From: a bacterium
GTDB taxonomy: Bacteria; Armatimonadota; Fimbriimonadia; Fimbriimonadales; Fimbriimonadaceae
Reading direction: 5' to 3'
Length of the DNA stretch: 64,000 bases
Assembly (NCBI GenBank): GCA_027485645.1
Contig: JAIXQR010000001.1
Span: forward strand, 613,632 to 677,631
Part shown: positions 41,643-50,298 of the stretch, piece by piece
Layout: the number at the start of each line of letters is the position of its first letter
Numbering within the stretch: position 1 is the first letter of the stretch
Notes under the pieces: generated by a model
The model's database searches: none
What the model was told of the DNA's origin: nothing
Seen by the model: only the letters and a program-made list of their open reading frames with translations
Program-made: the position numbers and the translations under genes

Positions 41643-42803
41643 ATGGAAGCAGTTCGAGTTGGGATCATTGGCGTCGGGAATATCAGCGGAATTTACATCG
41701 AGTGCCTTCAGGCTTTTGCCGGAGTGGACTTGGTTGCGTGCGCCGATATCGATCGAGATCGAGCGGGCGCGGTAGCCGCCGAGAAGGCCATTCCACAGGC
41801 CCTTTCGGTGGAAGATTTGCTCCAGAGCTCCGAGGTCGAACTGGTCTTGAACTTGACCATTCCCGCCGCTCATGGTCCAGTTGCTTTACAGGCATTGGAG
41901 AACGGTAAGCACGTTTACAACGAAAAGCCGCTGGCCGTAAACCTTGCCGACGCTCAAGCGCTGGTTGCCTTGGGGGCAGAAAAGGGGCTGCGCGTCGGTT
42001 GTGCACCGGATACTTTCCTCGGTGGTGGCCAACAGACTGCTCGACGTGCAATTGATGCCGGACTGATCGGAACGCCGATCGGCGCTCAGGCCGCCTTCTT
42101 GGCCCACGGCCCGGAAGACTGGCACCCGAACCCAGATTTCTTTTATCAGAACGGCGGTGGACCAATGCTGGATATGGGCCCGTACTACATCACGGCGCTC
42201 ACTAACTTGCTAGGACCCGTCAAGCGCGTCAGCGGATCGGCACGAGCCAGCCAGACGACCCGAAAAGTTTCGTTGAAGAACGAGCGGTATTACGCTCGCG
42301 GCGACCGGGCTGCATTCGCCCAGACCGGCTATGAGATCCCGGTCGAAACGCCAACCCACTACGTGGGCGTGTTGGACTTTGAGTGCGGAGCGATCGGCGA
42401 CCTTTGCACCAGCTTTGACATTTGGCACCACCGAAACGACTGGGCTCACCCGATCACGATTTACGGAACCGAGGGCACGATGCTCGTTCCCGATCCAAAC
42501 AACTTTGGCGGCGAAGTCAAAGTCCGGCGGCACGACGAAGAAGATTGGCGAACGCTCGAGAACGTGAACACGTTCAACGAGAACAGCCGAGGACTCGGCG
42601 TGATGGATATGGCCTTCGGTATTCGAACCGGAGCGAAGCACCGTGCGAGCGGTGAGCTTGCTTTGCACGCTCTTGAGGTGATGCTGGGAGTTCGCACCGC
42701 GAGCGAAGAGAGCCGCTACGTCATGCCGACGACGCAGCCGGAGCGCCCAGCCGCGCTTGGACTCGACGAGTACAGCGATCCACGACCACCAAAGATCGAC
42801 TAA
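41643..42803 (+). CDS. Gfo/Idh/MocA-family oxidoreductase (second copy)
   Basis: A 386-residue oxidoreductase with a complete Rossmann loop VGIIGVGNISGIYI, the signature NEKPLAVNLADAQ carrying the catalytic Lys, and GGPMLDMGPYYITAL in the substrate domain. A longer C-terminal domain distinguishes it from the copy at 37.7 kb. ATG 41643 follows an AAGGAAG ribosome site; an in-frame extension upstream overlaps the reductase gene and is not used. Its stop overlaps the convergent VOC gene by four bases. Confidence 0.9.
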   Translation: MEAVRVGIIGVGNISGIYIECLQAFAGVDLVACADIDRDRAGAVAAEKAIPQALSVEDLLQSSEVELVLNLTIPAAHGPVALQALENGKHVYNEKPLAVNLADAQALVALGAEKGLRVGCAPDTFLGGGQQTARRAIDAGLIGTPIGAQAAFLAHGPEDWHPNPDFFYQNGGGPMLDMGPYYITALTNLLGPVKRVSGSARASQTTRKVSLKNERYYARGDRAAFAQTGYEIPVETPTHYVGVLDFECGAIGDLCTSFDIWHHRNDWAHPITIYGTEGTMLVPDPNNFGGEVKVRRHDEEDWRTLENVNTFNENSRGLGVMDMAFGIRTGAKHRASGELALHALEVMLGVRTASEESRYVMPTTQPERPAALGLDEYSDPRPPKID

Positions 42804-43138
42804 GCGTCTCGTTCCACGAGCTGAATTTTGTTTCCGTCCGGGTCCGAGATCGTGACGACTCGGCCCGACGGAATTTCGTGGATTTCGCCCGCCGAGATTC
42901 CGAACTCCGCAAGCGTTGTTAAGGCATCCATGAGGTTGCCTACACGAAGACCAATCACCGGTCCGCCAGGCTGGACGCTGGAACTTGCGTGTAGCCCGAT
43001 TTCGATACCGGGAAAGCGCACGAGGCTCCAGTGTTCGCTTTCGCTGACGAGTTCTGCGCCCAAAACCGTGGAGTAAAAGTGGACGGCATCGGCCATGCGA
43101 GACGTCAGCACAATAAGGCGGTCCACCGAAGTAACCAT
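42800..43138 (-). CDS. VOC-superfamily (glyoxalase/bleomycin-resistance-like) protein
   Basis: A 112-residue single VOC unit, with AVHFYSTVLGAELVSESEHW and VVTISDPDGNKIQLVE. The last Glu is kept, but the first metal-ligand position holds Leu rather than His, so a typical metal site is unlikely. The function is unknown. ATG 43138. Confidence 0.8.
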   Translation of the reverse strand: MVTSVDRLIVLTSRMADAVHFYSTVLGAELVSESEHWSLVRFPGIEIGLHASSSVQPGGPVIGLRVGNLMDALTTLAEFGISAGEIHEIPSGRVVTISDPDGNKIQLVERDA

Positions 43139-43195
43139 GTGGTGATTCTAGCAGTGGATCATCTGTCGGGCCGGGCTTTGAGGTTAGCTACAGAA

Positions 43196-43405
43196 ATGAG
43201 AAGCGAAGCGTCCAATGCGGGTTTTATCGCGCTAAACACGCCGTTTGGCTACATGGCGGTTGCAATCGGCGCGCTGCTGATCTGGTCGTTTATCGCCTTT
43301 GGTAGCGTGCTCTCGAAACGAATCAACGCCGAGGACCGGCAGCGACGAGAGCAAATGCGGAAAGATATGGCCGCCAAGCAGCGCGGCGGTCCAACCGCGC
43401 CTTAA
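43196..43405 (+). CDS. Small single-pass membrane protein
   Basis: A 69-residue protein: a short N-terminus, one membrane helix (about residues 20-40, MAVAIGALLIWSFIAFGSVL) and a charged Arg/Glu/Lys-rich tail. It resembles small accessory proteins but I cannot place it. ATG 43196 is chosen; the open frame extends to 43031 inside the antisense VOC gene. It is ten bases ahead of the polysaccharide deacetylase. Confidence 0.55.
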   Translation: MRSEASNAGFIALNTPFGYMAVAIGALLIWSFIAFGSVLSKRINAEDRQRREQMRKDMAAKQRGGPTAP

Positions 43406-43414
43406 AAGAACACC

Positions 43415-44116
43415 ATGCCGGCCGCACGCCTACCTATCTTGATGTATCACAAGGTCGGTCCGGTGCTGGCCGGGTCACACGTGGCCGGGCATTACGTTTC
43501 GGAACCGGCCTTTCGTCGCCAGATGAATTGGCTACGCGCGCTGAAGTTCACGTCCGTTGACTTGGCCCCCTATGAGGCCGCCTTCTTACCGAAGCGACCG
43601 ATCGCGATTACGTTCGACGACGGGTACCGGAACAACCTCTCCTATGCCGCTCCCGCGATGAAAGCGGTCGGGATGTTTGGAATCGTTTATCTTGTTTCAG
43701 AGCGGCTCGGGGCGACTAACGACTGGGACGACGGCTTGGAACCGCTCATGACGGTTTCGGAAGTTCAAGAGTGGATTCGAGCTGGAAATCGGATCGGTTG
43801 CCATTCCGCAACCCACGCTCACCTGCCCGAGGTGCCGGAAAAGCAACTTTTGGCGGAAGTAATCGGGGCAAAAGACCAACTTCAGGAGCTTTTTGGACCT
43901 AACGTTAAAACTTTCTGCTACCCTTACGGGCAAAGCAACTCGACGGTAAAGAGGGCGGTTCAGACGGCTGGCTTTGAAGCGGCATGCGGAACCGGAAAAG
44001 GAAGTAATCGAGCTGACTCGGATCAGTTTGATTTGCGTAGAATCAACGTTCGCGCCGATACCTGGGGCCCCCTGTTTCTCCTCAAGTTGCTTAGAGCATA
44101 TCGAAATGCCGCCTAG
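43415..44116 (+). CDS. Polysaccharide deacetylase (NodB-like, CE4)
   Basis: A 233-residue cytoplasm-predicted protein with the NodB motifs: LPILMYHKV, ITFDDGYRNNL (catalytic and metal Asp), and IGCHSATHAHLPEV (two zinc His). It removes acetyl or related groups from N-acetylhexosamine polymers. It has no signal peptide. Its 3' end overlaps the start of the glycosyltransferase gene by 11 bases, so the pair may modify and extend the same polysaccharide. Confidence 0.88.
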   Translation: MPAARLPILMYHKVGPVLAGSHVAGHYVSEPAFRRQMNWLRALKFTSVDLAPYEAAFLPKRPIAITFDDGYRNNLSYAAPAMKAVGMFGIVYLVSERLGATNDWDDGLEPLMTVSEVQEWIRAGNRIGCHSATHAHLPEVPEKQLLAEVIGAKDQLQELFGPNVKTFCYPYGQSNSTVKRAVQTAGFEAACGTGKGSNRADSDQFDLRRINVRADTWGPLFLLKLLRAYRNAA

Positions 44117-45245
44117 TCTGATTCAGCCGAATTCTGATCTCAGAATTTTACAAATTTGCTCCGCTCGCGAAGCGGTGTACGGCGCGGCGCTTTCCCTTCT
44201 CACGCTTGGTGAAGCTCAAAGGGCTGCGGGGCACACGGTTGAGTTTGCGACCTTTGCCGGAAAGCGATTCGGATCTCAAGTGCGGGCGAGAGGCTTCGCG
44301 AATCGCGAGTTTAGGGTCCGCCTAAAACTCGACCTGCTCGCGGCGATTCAGATGGCGCGGCACATTCGGCGCGAGAAGTACGACGTCGTGCATACCCACC
44401 TGAGCACGAGCAGCGTGAACGGTGGACTGGCGGCTCGCATCGCCAAAGTGCCTTCGGTCAGCACGGTGCACGGAATGAGCGGCAAGTTGTCCTTTGCATT
44501 TTCCGACCACATGATCGCGGTGAGCGAGCAAGTGAAGAGCCACATGATGGCGCAGGGCATTCTCGCCAGCGACGTCACGGTGGTTTACAACGGCCTGAAC
44601 CTTGCCGATTTCCACGCGAACGCGGATGCGTCGCGAATGGCGCTTGGGCTGGAAAATGTTGGGCCGGTGATCGGTACGGTGTCGAGAATCACCGCCATGA
44701 AAGGGATTGAAGACGGGATCCGTGCGATCGGAATTCTCACCGAGCACTTCCCGAACCTCTGCTATTTGCTCGTGGGCGATGGCGATGGTCTTGATGCGGC
44801 ACGGGCGGTCTCGGAGGACCTCGGCCTGGTCAACCACGTTCGGTTTGTGGGCTATCAGTCCGACATTCGGCCATACCTGGCGGCCATGGATCTATTCCTC
44901 TTCCCCAGCCACCAAGAAGCGATGGGAATCGCGCTTGTGGAGGCGATGGCGTTGGGGCTTCCAACCGTTGCAACCCGCGTGGGCGGCATTCCGGAGGTCG
45001 TCACGCCGGACGTCGGCATTCTGCGGCCGGCACACGATGTTCGAGCGCTGGCTCAAGGCTGCATGGAACTGTTGCAAGATTCGTCCCGGCGAATCGAGAT
45101 GAGCAGCAAGGCGCGGATTCGGGCGCGAAAGGTGTTCAGCGCGGAAGCGATGCAGACCAGCACCGAGTTGGTTTACCGATCTTTGCTCACAAAAAAGCCG
45201 ACCCCGAAACCATCACGTTCCGGGATCGGCTCTACGGCAAAGTAG
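44106..45245 (+). CDS. Glycosyltransferase family 4
   Basis: A 379-residue GT-B-fold glycosyltransferase: an N-terminal ILQICSAREAVYGAALSLL, a middle YNGLNLADF that marks the domain junction, VGTVSRITAMKGIEDGIRAI-type donor site, and FLFPSHQEAMGIALVEAMALGLP with the E-x7-E motif. Nucleotide-sugar donor unknown. ATG 44106 overlaps the deacetylase end. The last 15 codons coincide with the terminator of the convergent pspA gene. Confidence 0.9.
   Translation: MPPSLIQPNSDLRILQICSAREAVYGAALSLLTLGEAQRAAGHTVEFATFAGKRFGSQVRARGFANREFRVRLKLDLLAAIQMARHIRREKYDVVHTHLSTSSVNGGLAARIAKVPSVSTVHGMSGKLSFAFSDHMIAVSEQVKSHMMAQGILASDVTVVYNGLNLADFHANADASRMALGLENVGPVIGTVSRITAMKGIEDGIRAIGILTEHFPNLCYLLVGDGDGLDAARAVSEDLGLVNHVRFVGYQSDIRPYLAAMDLFLFPSHQEAMGIALVEAMALGLPTVATRVGGIPEVVTPDVGILRPAHDVRALAQGCMELLQDSSRRIEMSSKARIRARKVFSAEAMQTSTELVYRSLLTKKPTPKPSRSGIGSTAK
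45191..45231 (-). terminator. Rho-independent terminator of pspA, inside the facing glycosyltransferase gene
   Basis: On the minus strand an imperfect 14-base-pair stem (45231-45218 with 45209-45196, two mismatches) leads into six T (45196-45191). It is 17 bases past the pspA stop. All of it is within the end of the plus-strand glycosyltransferase gene. Confidence 0.75.
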
Positions 45246-45247
45246 TC

Positions 45248-46042
45248 CTAGTCCGACTTCAGTCGCTTCTCAAGCTCTTCGAGCTGCTTCTCGGCTTCGG
45301 ACTGGATCATGGCTTCGCTTGATGCGGCACCGTTGAGTCCAACCGAAACGGTCGAAGTCGTCGTCGTATCCTGAGCCGCTGGCTTCAGGCCGAGGCGCTG
45401 CTCGAGCTTTTCAAGTTCGCTTTCCGCTTCCATGTCGCGGGAAGTGTCTTCCATCATCATCAGCTTGCCTTGGATGGAAGTGCTGAACATTTCCTGCCGA
45501 GCGGCGGCTTCGGACTGAGCTTCTTTGATTCGCTCGCTGGCGGCACCAAATCCTTCGAACTGGTTTTCGAAAGTGAGGCCGTCGAGGGCTTTGGAGATCG
45601 AGTTCTGAATTTGGGCTTGCTTCCACTGCGCCTTCATGGCGAGGGCTTCGGCGGTCTTGGCTCGAACTTCCTCGTCTTGTCGCTTGATGGCAACCTTGAC
45701 CTGTTCAACGGTCTGAACGGCGCTGTCGTACGATGCCTGAAGGGTGGCAATCGTAGCGTCGTTCGTCATCTTCTCGCGCATGAAGTTGGTCGCGAGTTCG
45801 CGCTTGCCTTGTTGAAGAGCCATAGCGGCTTGCTTCTCTAGCTGGGCGCTCTTCTTGTTAGCCTCTTCGAGCATTCCCTGCAATCGGTTCTTCTGGGTAA
45901 TGGCTTGGACCGCTTTTTCGCGGTTAGCAACGAGAGCCTGTTGCATGTCTCGACGTGCTTGATCCAGCATCATCTCGGGATCTTCTAGCCGATCCATGGT
46001 GCGGTTGAAGAGACTCTTAATCCAGTTAATAAATCGTTGCAT
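45248..46042 (-). CDS. pspA: PspA/IM30 (Vipp1) membrane-repair protein
   Basis: A 264-residue, almost entirely coiled-coil protein starting with an amphipathic helix (FINWIKSLFNRTMDRLEDPEMMLDQ in parts), typical of the ESCRT-III-like PspA family, which coats and stabilises stressed membranes. The helix ending EKQLEELEKRLKSD and the NQFEGFG segment are standard. Neither pspBC nor a regulator is adjacent. A perfect TATAAT lies about 33 bases ahead of the start. Confidence 0.93.
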   Translation of the reverse strand: MQRFINWIKSLFNRTMDRLEDPEMMLDQARRDMQQALVANREKAVQAITQKNRLQGMLEEANKKSAQLEKQAAMALQQGKRELATNFMREKMTNDATIATLQASYDSAVQTVEQVKVAIKRQDEEVRAKTAEALAMKAQWKQAQIQNSISKALDGLTFENQFEGFGAASERIKEAQSEAAARQEMFSTSIQGKLMMMEDTSRDMEAESELEKLEQRLGLKPAAQDTTTTSTVSVGLNGAASSEAMIQSEAEKQLEELEKRLKSD

Positions 46043-46074
46043 GGCCGGAATTTGCCCGAAGTTTCGGTGCCCGC

Positions 46075-46102
46075 ATTATACACCCGGGCTTTACGAGGCA
46101 AA
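46075..46102 (-). promoter_or_regulatory. Promoter of pspA
   Basis: A perfect -10 TATAAT (46080-46075 on the minus strand) has TTTGCC (46102-46097) 16 bases upstream. It is placed correctly for the pspA start at 46042. There is no sigma-54-like GG-N10-GC site. Confidence 0.5.
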
Positions 46103-46115
46103 GAACTTTATAGGT

Positions 46116-47525
46116 TCAACGTCCTTTGCGAATCCCGGTGCGGCCAAACCGACCGTTGTTGCCCCGGGAGGGTAACACGCGCACTTTGGGCTCGGCCGGC
46201 TTGTCTAACGTGGCGTCAGAGAGGAAGTTGTGCCGATACTGCATCGCCTCGGTCAGTTCGTACTCGTATGCCGAAAGCTCGGCTAGAGTCGAGGCACCGA
46301 CTTTCTCGGCAAGCTGCGTTAGGATCACGTTTAAGTTGCCAAGTCCGCCAGTGTTGACCTTACGGTCCATCAGGGTGGCAATCCCCGCGTCGGTGCGGAA
46401 AACCTCCGAGACCGTGCCTTGAAGCGGACCCTTAGAGGTCGTCAGTTGAAGCACATCGTTTGCCGGGTAGTACCGCTCGTAGGCAACTTTAAGCTGACTG
46501 ATTCGGAACTCTTCGCTCCGTTCTCCCGCGCGTTGAAAGACGGCGGTGAGCCGTTTGTCTTCGATAATTCTCAGCACGGCATCTAGCCCTTCTAGCTCTT
46601 GCTGCTGGTCGGTGTCGAAGACTTGAATCTTGCCGGTATCGGAAACGTCGACACCGAATTTACGGAAATGGTCTTGGAACGCTGCCGGGTACTCGAGTTC
46701 CATCTTTGCGAGCACTGCTCCGAGGCTGCCGCCGCCTTCGGAGAGAGCGGCAAACTGGATGACGCCAACGCTGAGGTAGCCGGTGTCGTACGTATTTACG
46801 CTTTCAAAACCGCCTTCCAGAAGCGATACCGCCCGCATGGTTTTGCACATCTTTGGGCTTATTCCGGCCTTTTCGAAGAGCGCGTTCAGTTCCTCATCGG
46901 GCATGGCCTTGACCGGTTTCCCAGAAGCCCGGACGCCTTGCCGGAACCGGTAGTAGGCGTACCGCTTTGGCACGGTGACGTTGTCCACGTAGCGGTACTC
47001 GCCATCGTCGAAAAGAATCCGGAACTCATTTGGCAGCACGGGTTCGAAGAACTTCGGCGGTTCACCTGCGAACGCGACCAAGTCGGCCGGTGCGGGCCCT
47101 GGATCAGGAGCTTCGACTTCGGCTACGACAGGAAAGCCACCGAGGCGATTTTCTGCATTGACCGCCACGGCGCTCTGGTACTCATCAAACTTCATTTTTG
47201 CCTGGAGCCATGCCTCCCAGGCCTTTGCCGTGCTTGCCGACACGTCGGCGGTGGAAGATGGCACGACAGGGGCGGACTGCGTGGGGGGCACTTTGCCTAA
47301 TCCCCGAAGTTTGTTGAAGTTCCAGAGCCAAAAGGATCCTTCTGGACTTTGTCGGACAACAAACAGGCCTTGCTTGGCTGCTGACTCAGGAACTACGGTG
47401 GCAAACCGGAGCGGCTCGCTCCAGAACTTCGTGATTTGCTCGCGCTCTTCGGGCAGAAAGTTGGTTTGAGCGGTCGCGAAAGACGAGATGAGGGCCAGAA
47501 CCGAAAGCGTGCTGAAAATTCTCAT
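46116..47525 (-). CDS. Exported protein with a lysozyme/chitosanase-like core
   Basis: A 469-residue protein with a signal peptide ending SSFATAQ. The middle (about residues 230-345) reads MRAVSLLEGGFESVNTYDTG (20-residue stretch), then YLSVGVIQFAALSEGGGS. A Glu followed by Asp-Thr-Gly and a G-x-x-Q-F is the pattern of lysozyme-like glycosidases, so it may bind or cut peptidoglycan or a related polymer. The N-terminal third is Ala/Pro-rich. The C-terminus is basic. Start ATG 47525 is preferred over 47549. A strong leader hairpin lies just upstream. The fold call is inference. Confidence 0.55.
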   Translation of the reverse strand: MRIFSTLSVLALISSFATAQTNFLPEEREQITKFWSEPLRFATVVPESAAKQGLFVVRQSPEGSFWLWNFNKLRGLGKVPPTQSAPVVPSSTADVSASTAKAWEAWLQAKMKFDEYQSAVAVNAENRLGGFPVVAEVEAPDPGPAPADLVAFAGEPPKFFEPVLPNEFRILFDDGEYRYVDNVTVPKRYAYYRFRQGVRASGKPVKAMPDEELNALFEKAGISPKMCKTMRAVSLLEGGFESVNTYDTGYLSVGVIQFAALSEGGGSLGAVLAKMELEYPAAFQDHFRKFGVDVSDTGKIQVFDTDQQQELEGLDAVLRIIEDKRLTAVFQRAGERSEEFRISQLKVAYERYYPANDVLQLTTSKGPLQGTVSEVFRTDAGIATLMDRKVNTGGLGNLNVILTQLAEKVGASTLAELSAYEYELTEAMQYRHNFLSDATLDKPAEPKVRVLPSRGNNGRFGRTGIRKGR

Positions 47526-47526
47526 C

Positions 47527-47586
47527 TCGAATAAACCCTCGTGCGCCAAAGCTATGACGTTCTTTGGCGCACTCTATTCGATTATA
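47527..47586 (-). promoter_or_regulatory. TATAAT promoter element and leader hairpin ahead of the lysozyme-like gene
   Basis: A perfect -10 TATAAT (47586-47581, minus) is followed by a perfect 11-base-pair inverted repeat (47541-47551 with 47562-47572, loop of about ten) flanked by an outer seven-base-pair repeat (47527-47533 with 47575-47581). The whole structure would form in the 5' leader, right up to the ribosome site. Confidence 0.6.
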
Positions 47587-47621
47587 GGGAGAAGTTTTTT
47601 CGGCTTCCGTACTTTTTTCGT

Positions 47622-49010
47622 TTACAGCACGTTCCGAGAGGTCTCGAGATTTCGAACGAATGGATCGAGCTTTAGCCGAACGGACTCGCGGTTAAAGCGA
47701 ATGTGCTTCTCGGTGGTTTCTGGAGCTTCGTAAAGCGCTTCTTCCAAGAGTCGCTCCATCATCGTGTGCAATCGTCGTGCACCGATGTCTTCGATCTTCT
47801 CGTTTACGGCTTCTGCCAGTTCAGCGATCTCATCTAGGGCATCCGACGTGAATTCGATTTCAACGCCGTCGACCTTCAGCAAGTCGAAGTACTGACCGAC
47901 AAGTGCATTCTTTGGCTCCTGAAGGATTCGGCGAAGGTCGCCACGGGTGAGGCTTTCGAGCTCGACTCGGATTGGGAGACGGCCCTGAAGTTCGGGGATG
48001 AGGTCGCTTGGCTTTGCGATGTGGAAGGCACCGGCCGCGATGAAGAGGATGTGGTCGGTTTTGATTGGGCCGAACTTGGATTGGACGGTCGAACCTTCGA
48101 TAATCGGGAGTAAGTCTCGCTGGACGCCTTCACGCGAGACATCGGGGCCGGCTCCGGAACTCTTGATTGCGACCTTGTCGATTTCGTCAATGAAGATGAT
48201 TCCGGTCTGCTCGGCGCGAACGATGGCCTCGCGGTTGATCGAACTTCGATCGACCATCTTCTTCGATTCTTCTTCCACCAGCATCGGGTGTGCTTCTTGC
48301 ACGGTAACGCGACGGGTTGACCGGCGGGAACCGAATGGGCCGCCAGGCGCACTCGTGTCGATGCCCATTTCTTCGATGCCTTGGGCGGAGAAAACTTGGA
48401 CGAACGGGTTGTTAGCCTCTTCGACGTCGATTTCGACGAGCTGGCTATCGAGCTCACCAGTGAGGATTTGCGCTCTTAACGCTTCTCGGGCGGCCTGATA
48501 GTCCTCGTCGGTGATCGCGGGCTTGGCTTCGGTCTCGGCAGCGTCGTCGGAGAAGTAGTTGAAGTTGGTTTGCCACGGGGTTGGGCCGTCGTAAACCATG
48601 TCAACCAGTCGGTCCATGGCTCGGCGCTCGGATTCCTCGCGAACGGCTTCGAACTTCTCTTTTTCGACAATCCGTACGGCGTGGGACACGAGGTCTCGGA
48701 CCATCGAGTCGACGTCGCGGCCTACGTAACCGACCTCAGTGAACTTCGTGGCTTCAACCTTGACGAACGGGGCTCGGGCAAGCTGGGCGAGTCGGCGAGC
48801 AAGCTCGGTTTTACCTACGCCGGTGGGGCCGATCATGAGGATGTTCTTCGGCATCACATCATCTCGTCGCTCCTCTGGGAGTTGCTGTCGGCGGTAACGA
48901 TTTCGAAGAGCCACGGCGACCGCTCGCTTGGCGGCTTGTTGTCCGATGACGTACTTGTCCAATTCGGCCACGATTTGTCGCGGCGTTAGATCTTCGATGG
49001 GCAGGCTCAC
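47622..49010 (-). CDS. hslU: ATP-dependent protease ATPase subunit HslU
   Basis: A 462-residue AAA+ unfoldase. It starts LTPRQIVAELDKYVIGQQAAKRAVAVALRNR (in parts), with Walker A GPTGVGKTELARRLA, Walker B FIDEIDKVA and the HslU pore and I-domain region, ending in SRNVL. HslU works with the HslV peptidase, usually encoded directly upstream; here the upstream gene is cysteine desulfurase and no hslV is seen. GTG 49010 is chosen because it gives the family start and removes an overlap; an upstream start at 49061 is possible. Confidence 0.94.
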   Translation of the reverse strand: MSLPIEDLTPRQIVAELDKYVIGQQAAKRAVAVALRNRYRRQQLPEERRDDVMPKNILMIGPTGVGKTELARRLAQLARAPFVKVEATKFTEVGYVGRDVDSMVRDLVSHAVRIVEKEKFEAVREESERRAMDRLVDMVYDGPTPWQTNFNYFSDDAAETEAKPAITDEDYQAAREALRAQILTGELDSQLVEIDVEEANNPFVQVFSAQGIEEMGIDTSAPGGPFGSRRSTRRVTVQEAHPMLVEEESKKMVDRSSINREAIVRAEQTGIIFIDEIDKVAIKSSGAGPDVSREGVQRDLLPIIEGSTVQSKFGPIKTDHILFIAAGAFHIAKPSDLIPELQGRLPIRVELESLTRGDLRRILQEPKNALVGQYFDLLKVDGVEIEFTSDALDEIAELAEAVNEKIEDIGARRLHTMMERLLEEALYEAPETTEKHIRFNRESVRLKLDPFVRNLETSRNVL

Positions 49011-49029
49011 CGTTTCAAGGTACCAGAGG

Positions 49030-50175
49030 CTATCTCGCGAATCTGGGCTTCTCGGTGCCAAGGATCGCTTGGGCAGTTTGAATGATTCGGTCTGCCGCTA
49101 GGATGGCGTCGCTTGGCCCGATGCCGTGGCCGAGAGTAAATCGCAACCCTTCCTTCGCCTCGGATTCTGAGAAACCAGCGGCGAGCAATACGTGCGACGC
49201 CTCCAGACTGCCACTGCTACAGGCTGCGCCGGCGCTGGCACTCACTCCGGCCCGATCCAACCGAATGAGCATCGATTCTGAATCGACGCCCGGGAATCGG
49301 ACGTGACAATGAGTGTTCAAGGTCGGAGTTCCCGGTGGCAATGTTGCGACGGCTCCTCCAGCAACAAGGCGCTTTTGGAGGTTGTCGCGCGCGGTTTTGG
49401 TCATCACGTCGGACATGGGAAGGTTCACGGCGGCCGCGAACCCAACGATGGCCGCTACATTCTCCGTGCCGCCACGTAGTTCCCGCTCTTGGCCACCTCC
49501 GCCAACGAATGGTTTGAGCTTAGTGCCGGCTTTGACATACAAGGCACCGGCACCTTGTGGGCCACCAATTTTGTGGGCCGAGAGGGCGATCAGATCCGCC
49601 TTCAGGTTCTTCACGAGATTAGGGATTTTTGTAAACGTTTGAACTGCGTCCGAGAAGACAAGGACACCAACTTCGTGGGCTTTGTCGGCGATCGCCGCAA
49701 CGTCCGTGATTGCTCCCGTCTCGTTATTGGCGTGCATGACGGCGATCAGAAGGACATCAGCAGTCAGTTCGGCTGCGACTTTTTCGAAGTCAGGTCGGGT
49801 GTCTCCGCCAACGGGCAGCAACTTTACTTGGTAGCCCAAACGTTCCAATATCGACTGCGTGTGAAGCACGCAGTGGTGCTCGGCCGCGGAGATGAGAACC
49901 CGCCGTCGGCTCAGGTCTTCGTTGGCTAGAGCGGCTCCAACGATGGCGGCGTTGGCCGACTCCGTTGCCCCGGAAGTGAAGAGGCATTCCCCGAACTCGC
50001 AACCAAGCGCGGCGCTAAGCCGTTCTCTCGCTTGGTCAATTGCCCCCTTTGCCCGGCGGCCATCAACGTGCAGGCTGCTCGGATTTCCCGACTCTAGCCA
50101 GGGGAGCATGGCTTTGCGAACTTCGGCCCGTAAGGGTGAAGTCGCCGCGTAGTCGAGATAGATGCGTTTGGACAT
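49030..50175 (-). CDS. Cysteine desulfurase (NifS/IscS class)
   Basis: A 381-residue PLP enzyme that takes sulfur from cysteine for Fe-S clusters or tRNA thiolation. PLP-binding YLDYAATSP, TSGATESANAAI, HANNETG, SDAVQ and the Lys in SAHKIGGPQGAG are intact, and the catalytic Cys is in SAGAACSSGSLEASHVL. This is the class I (IscS/NifS) type. No iscU or mnmA is adjacent. ATG 50175. Confidence 0.93.
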   Translation of the reverse strand: MSKRIYLDYAATSPLRAEVRKAMLPWLESGNPSSLHVDGRRAKGAIDQARERLSAALGCEFGECLFTSGATESANAAIVGAALANEDLSRRRVLISAAEHHCVLHTQSILERLGYQVKLLPVGGDTRPDFEKVAAELTADVLLIAVMHANNETGAITDVAAIADKAHEVGVLVFSDAVQTFTKIPNLVKNLKADLIALSAHKIGGPQGAGALYVKAGTKLKPFVGGGGQERELRGGTENVAAIVGFAAAVNLPMSDVMTKTARDNLQKRLVAGGAVATLPPGTPTLNTHCHVRFPGVDSESMLIRLDRAGVSASAGAACSSGSLEASHVLLAAGFSESEAKEGLRFTLGHGIGPSDAILAADRIIQTAQAILGTEKPRFAR

Positions 50176-50298
50176 TCTCCGCTGGATCGAACCTGCTGTT
50201 ACGAATTGGCGCGACGTGCGGTTCCCCAGAAAGCATAACCTTGGGCCGTGTTAAGAATCATGCACCGTCCGCAAAAATTTCTCAAGAATCCGTGAAGT

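Noticed and set aside
37748-42803. Two Gfo/Idh/MocA oxidoreductases as one duplicated cluster
   Set aside because: They differ in length, Rossmann loop and substrate domain and are on opposite strands, so they are separate members of a large family.
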